Source: Vitrella brassicaformis
Taxonomy: Eukaryota; Sar; Vitrellaceae
Length of the DNA stretch: 55,939 bases
Assembly (NCBI GenBank): GCA_001179505.1
Contig: CDMY01001036.1
Location: forward strand, 139,935-195,873
Reading direction: 5' to 3'
Made by a program: the position numbers and the translations under genes. The notes beneath the pieces were generated by a model. It saw nothing but the letters and a program-made list of their open reading frames with translations. It had not been told where the DNA came from and did not search any database. Positions 55,154 through 55,939 of this stretch are shown here, piece by piece. The number at the start of each line of letters is the position of its first letter. Within the stretch, counting starts at the first letter, position 1.

Positions 55154-55939
55154 ATGAGTGAGCCGGCACCGAAGCGGCAGAGGTTGGCGGCCGAGGGAGA
55201 GGAGGATGATTCGAATGACGGACACCACGAGGCCGTGATGGACACCGACGGCGAACAGCAGCAGCAGCAGCAGGCCACAGCATCGCACGCGACACACAGC
55301 ATAGATCTGGAGGCCTTCGCACAGTCCTTCAGCCAAATCGTAAGCTGCAGCAAACGAAACCACTGGCAAACACACACATCCTCATTGCCTCCTCTCTCTC
55401 TGTCTGTGTGGTGTGTTGTCCACTCAGCCGGTTGTTGTTGCCTACGTCTTTTCGTTCGTGTCGCTTCATTTGGTGGCGGCGCTGCCCCAGCGGCTGTGGC
55501 GCCACGTCGGCTGCCAGATCACCCGGCTGGTCATGGACACCTACGACACGGCCGAGCGGCGCTTCTGGTGCGGCCTCTCATTCGCCGACGCCTTCGAGTG
55601 GGGCCGGCGGCTCACACGGCTCAGGTCCATCGTGGTCAAATATCCGATAGAGCTTGCCGTCCCGAGCGATTTTGACTTCTTCACTCTGTCGCCGGTGATC
55701 GAGAAGATCGTCACGGCATTGGTGGAGGGCCACAGCGACGGGCGGAGAGGCGCAGCGGCCACAGCAACCGGGCTGCAGGGGCCAACCACATTGGAGTCCA
55801 TCGACATAAGCAAGGGCGAATCGACCATCATCGTCGACGAGGCCGAGGGCCGCCATATCCTAGCTGCGACAGAGCCGTCGGCGGCCTTCCCCCCGCCCCT
55901 CAACCCGCCCCTCAACCCGCCCCCCACCCTCACATCCCT
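55154..55939 (+). CDS. Hypothetical protein, 5' part only (cut by window)
   Basis: Exon 1 (55154-55339) and exon 2 (from 55428, open to the window end) join in phase 0. The N-terminus has a basic PKRQRL, a possible nuclear localisation signal, then an acidic stretch and six glutamines. Exon 2 begins with a hydrophobic leucine-rich segment (AYVFSFVSLHLVAALPQRLW), followed by FWCGLSFADAFEWGRRL and RLRSIVVKYP. The LPQRLWRHV stretch is loosely F-box-like, but I would not assign the family. After a low-complexity linker the known part ends in a proline-rich NPPLNPPP run. Confidence 0.65.

Overview
The window reads as nuclear DNA of a GC-rich, intron-dense unicellular eukaryote. Genes are broken into many small exons (often 40-200 nt) by short introns (mostly 60-120 nt) bounded by GT-AG or, rarely, GC-AG. 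Introns are packed with CA/TG, CTGT and GGAT microsatellites. A RAP-domain protein, an Asteroid-type nuclease and the general style suggest an alveolate, perhaps a chromerid such as Vitrella; that placement is inference and I cannot prove it from sequence alone. Two 300-N assembly gaps are present (24430-24729, 43942-44241). Exon joins below were made by hand from splice consensus and reading phase. In the genes where I traced every exon, all phases chain without a stop; weaker joins are flagged.

Layout. From 1 to 38.3 kb, plus 50-54.4 kb, genes alternate strands as head-to-head pairs: a DEAD-box RNA helicase with WG-rich N-terminus and three C-terminal KH domains (-), RAP-domain protein (+); membrane protein (-), P/U-type cyclin (+); lysine-methyltransferase-like protein (-), signal peptide/ARM/TM/RING protein (+); membrane protein (-), Asteroid-like XPG nuclease (+); coiled-coil RING protein (-), protein-kinase-like protein (+); unknown conserved-looking protein (-), PWP1 WD40 ribosome-biogenesis protein (+); three-TM membrane protein (-), S10 serine carboxypeptidase (+). 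A partial unknown gene ends the window.

Between about 38.5 and 49.7 kb the order breaks down into a mosaic: pieces of helicase exon 3, a duplicated 170-bp block, a frameshifted 5' half of the RING gene, a long run of phase-0 coiled-coil exons, a frameshifted RING 3' end, a second coiled-coil unit containing a near copy of the first, and a RING-gene 3' flank. The 3' flank shared by the RING gene and the carboxypeptidase gene recurs at 28.6-28.9, 49.4-49.7 and 54.4-54.7 kb, which points to segmental duplication of an ancestral convergent RING/carboxypeptidase pair.

Nothing here is an operon or a single pathway. Several genes concern RNA (helicase/KH, RAP, PWP1) and ubiquitin ligation (two RING genes and a RING pseudogene). 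The most unusual recurring signal is the arrangement of CA-rich 5' arms and TG-rich 3' arms inside introns, always in the sense orientation of the host gene.
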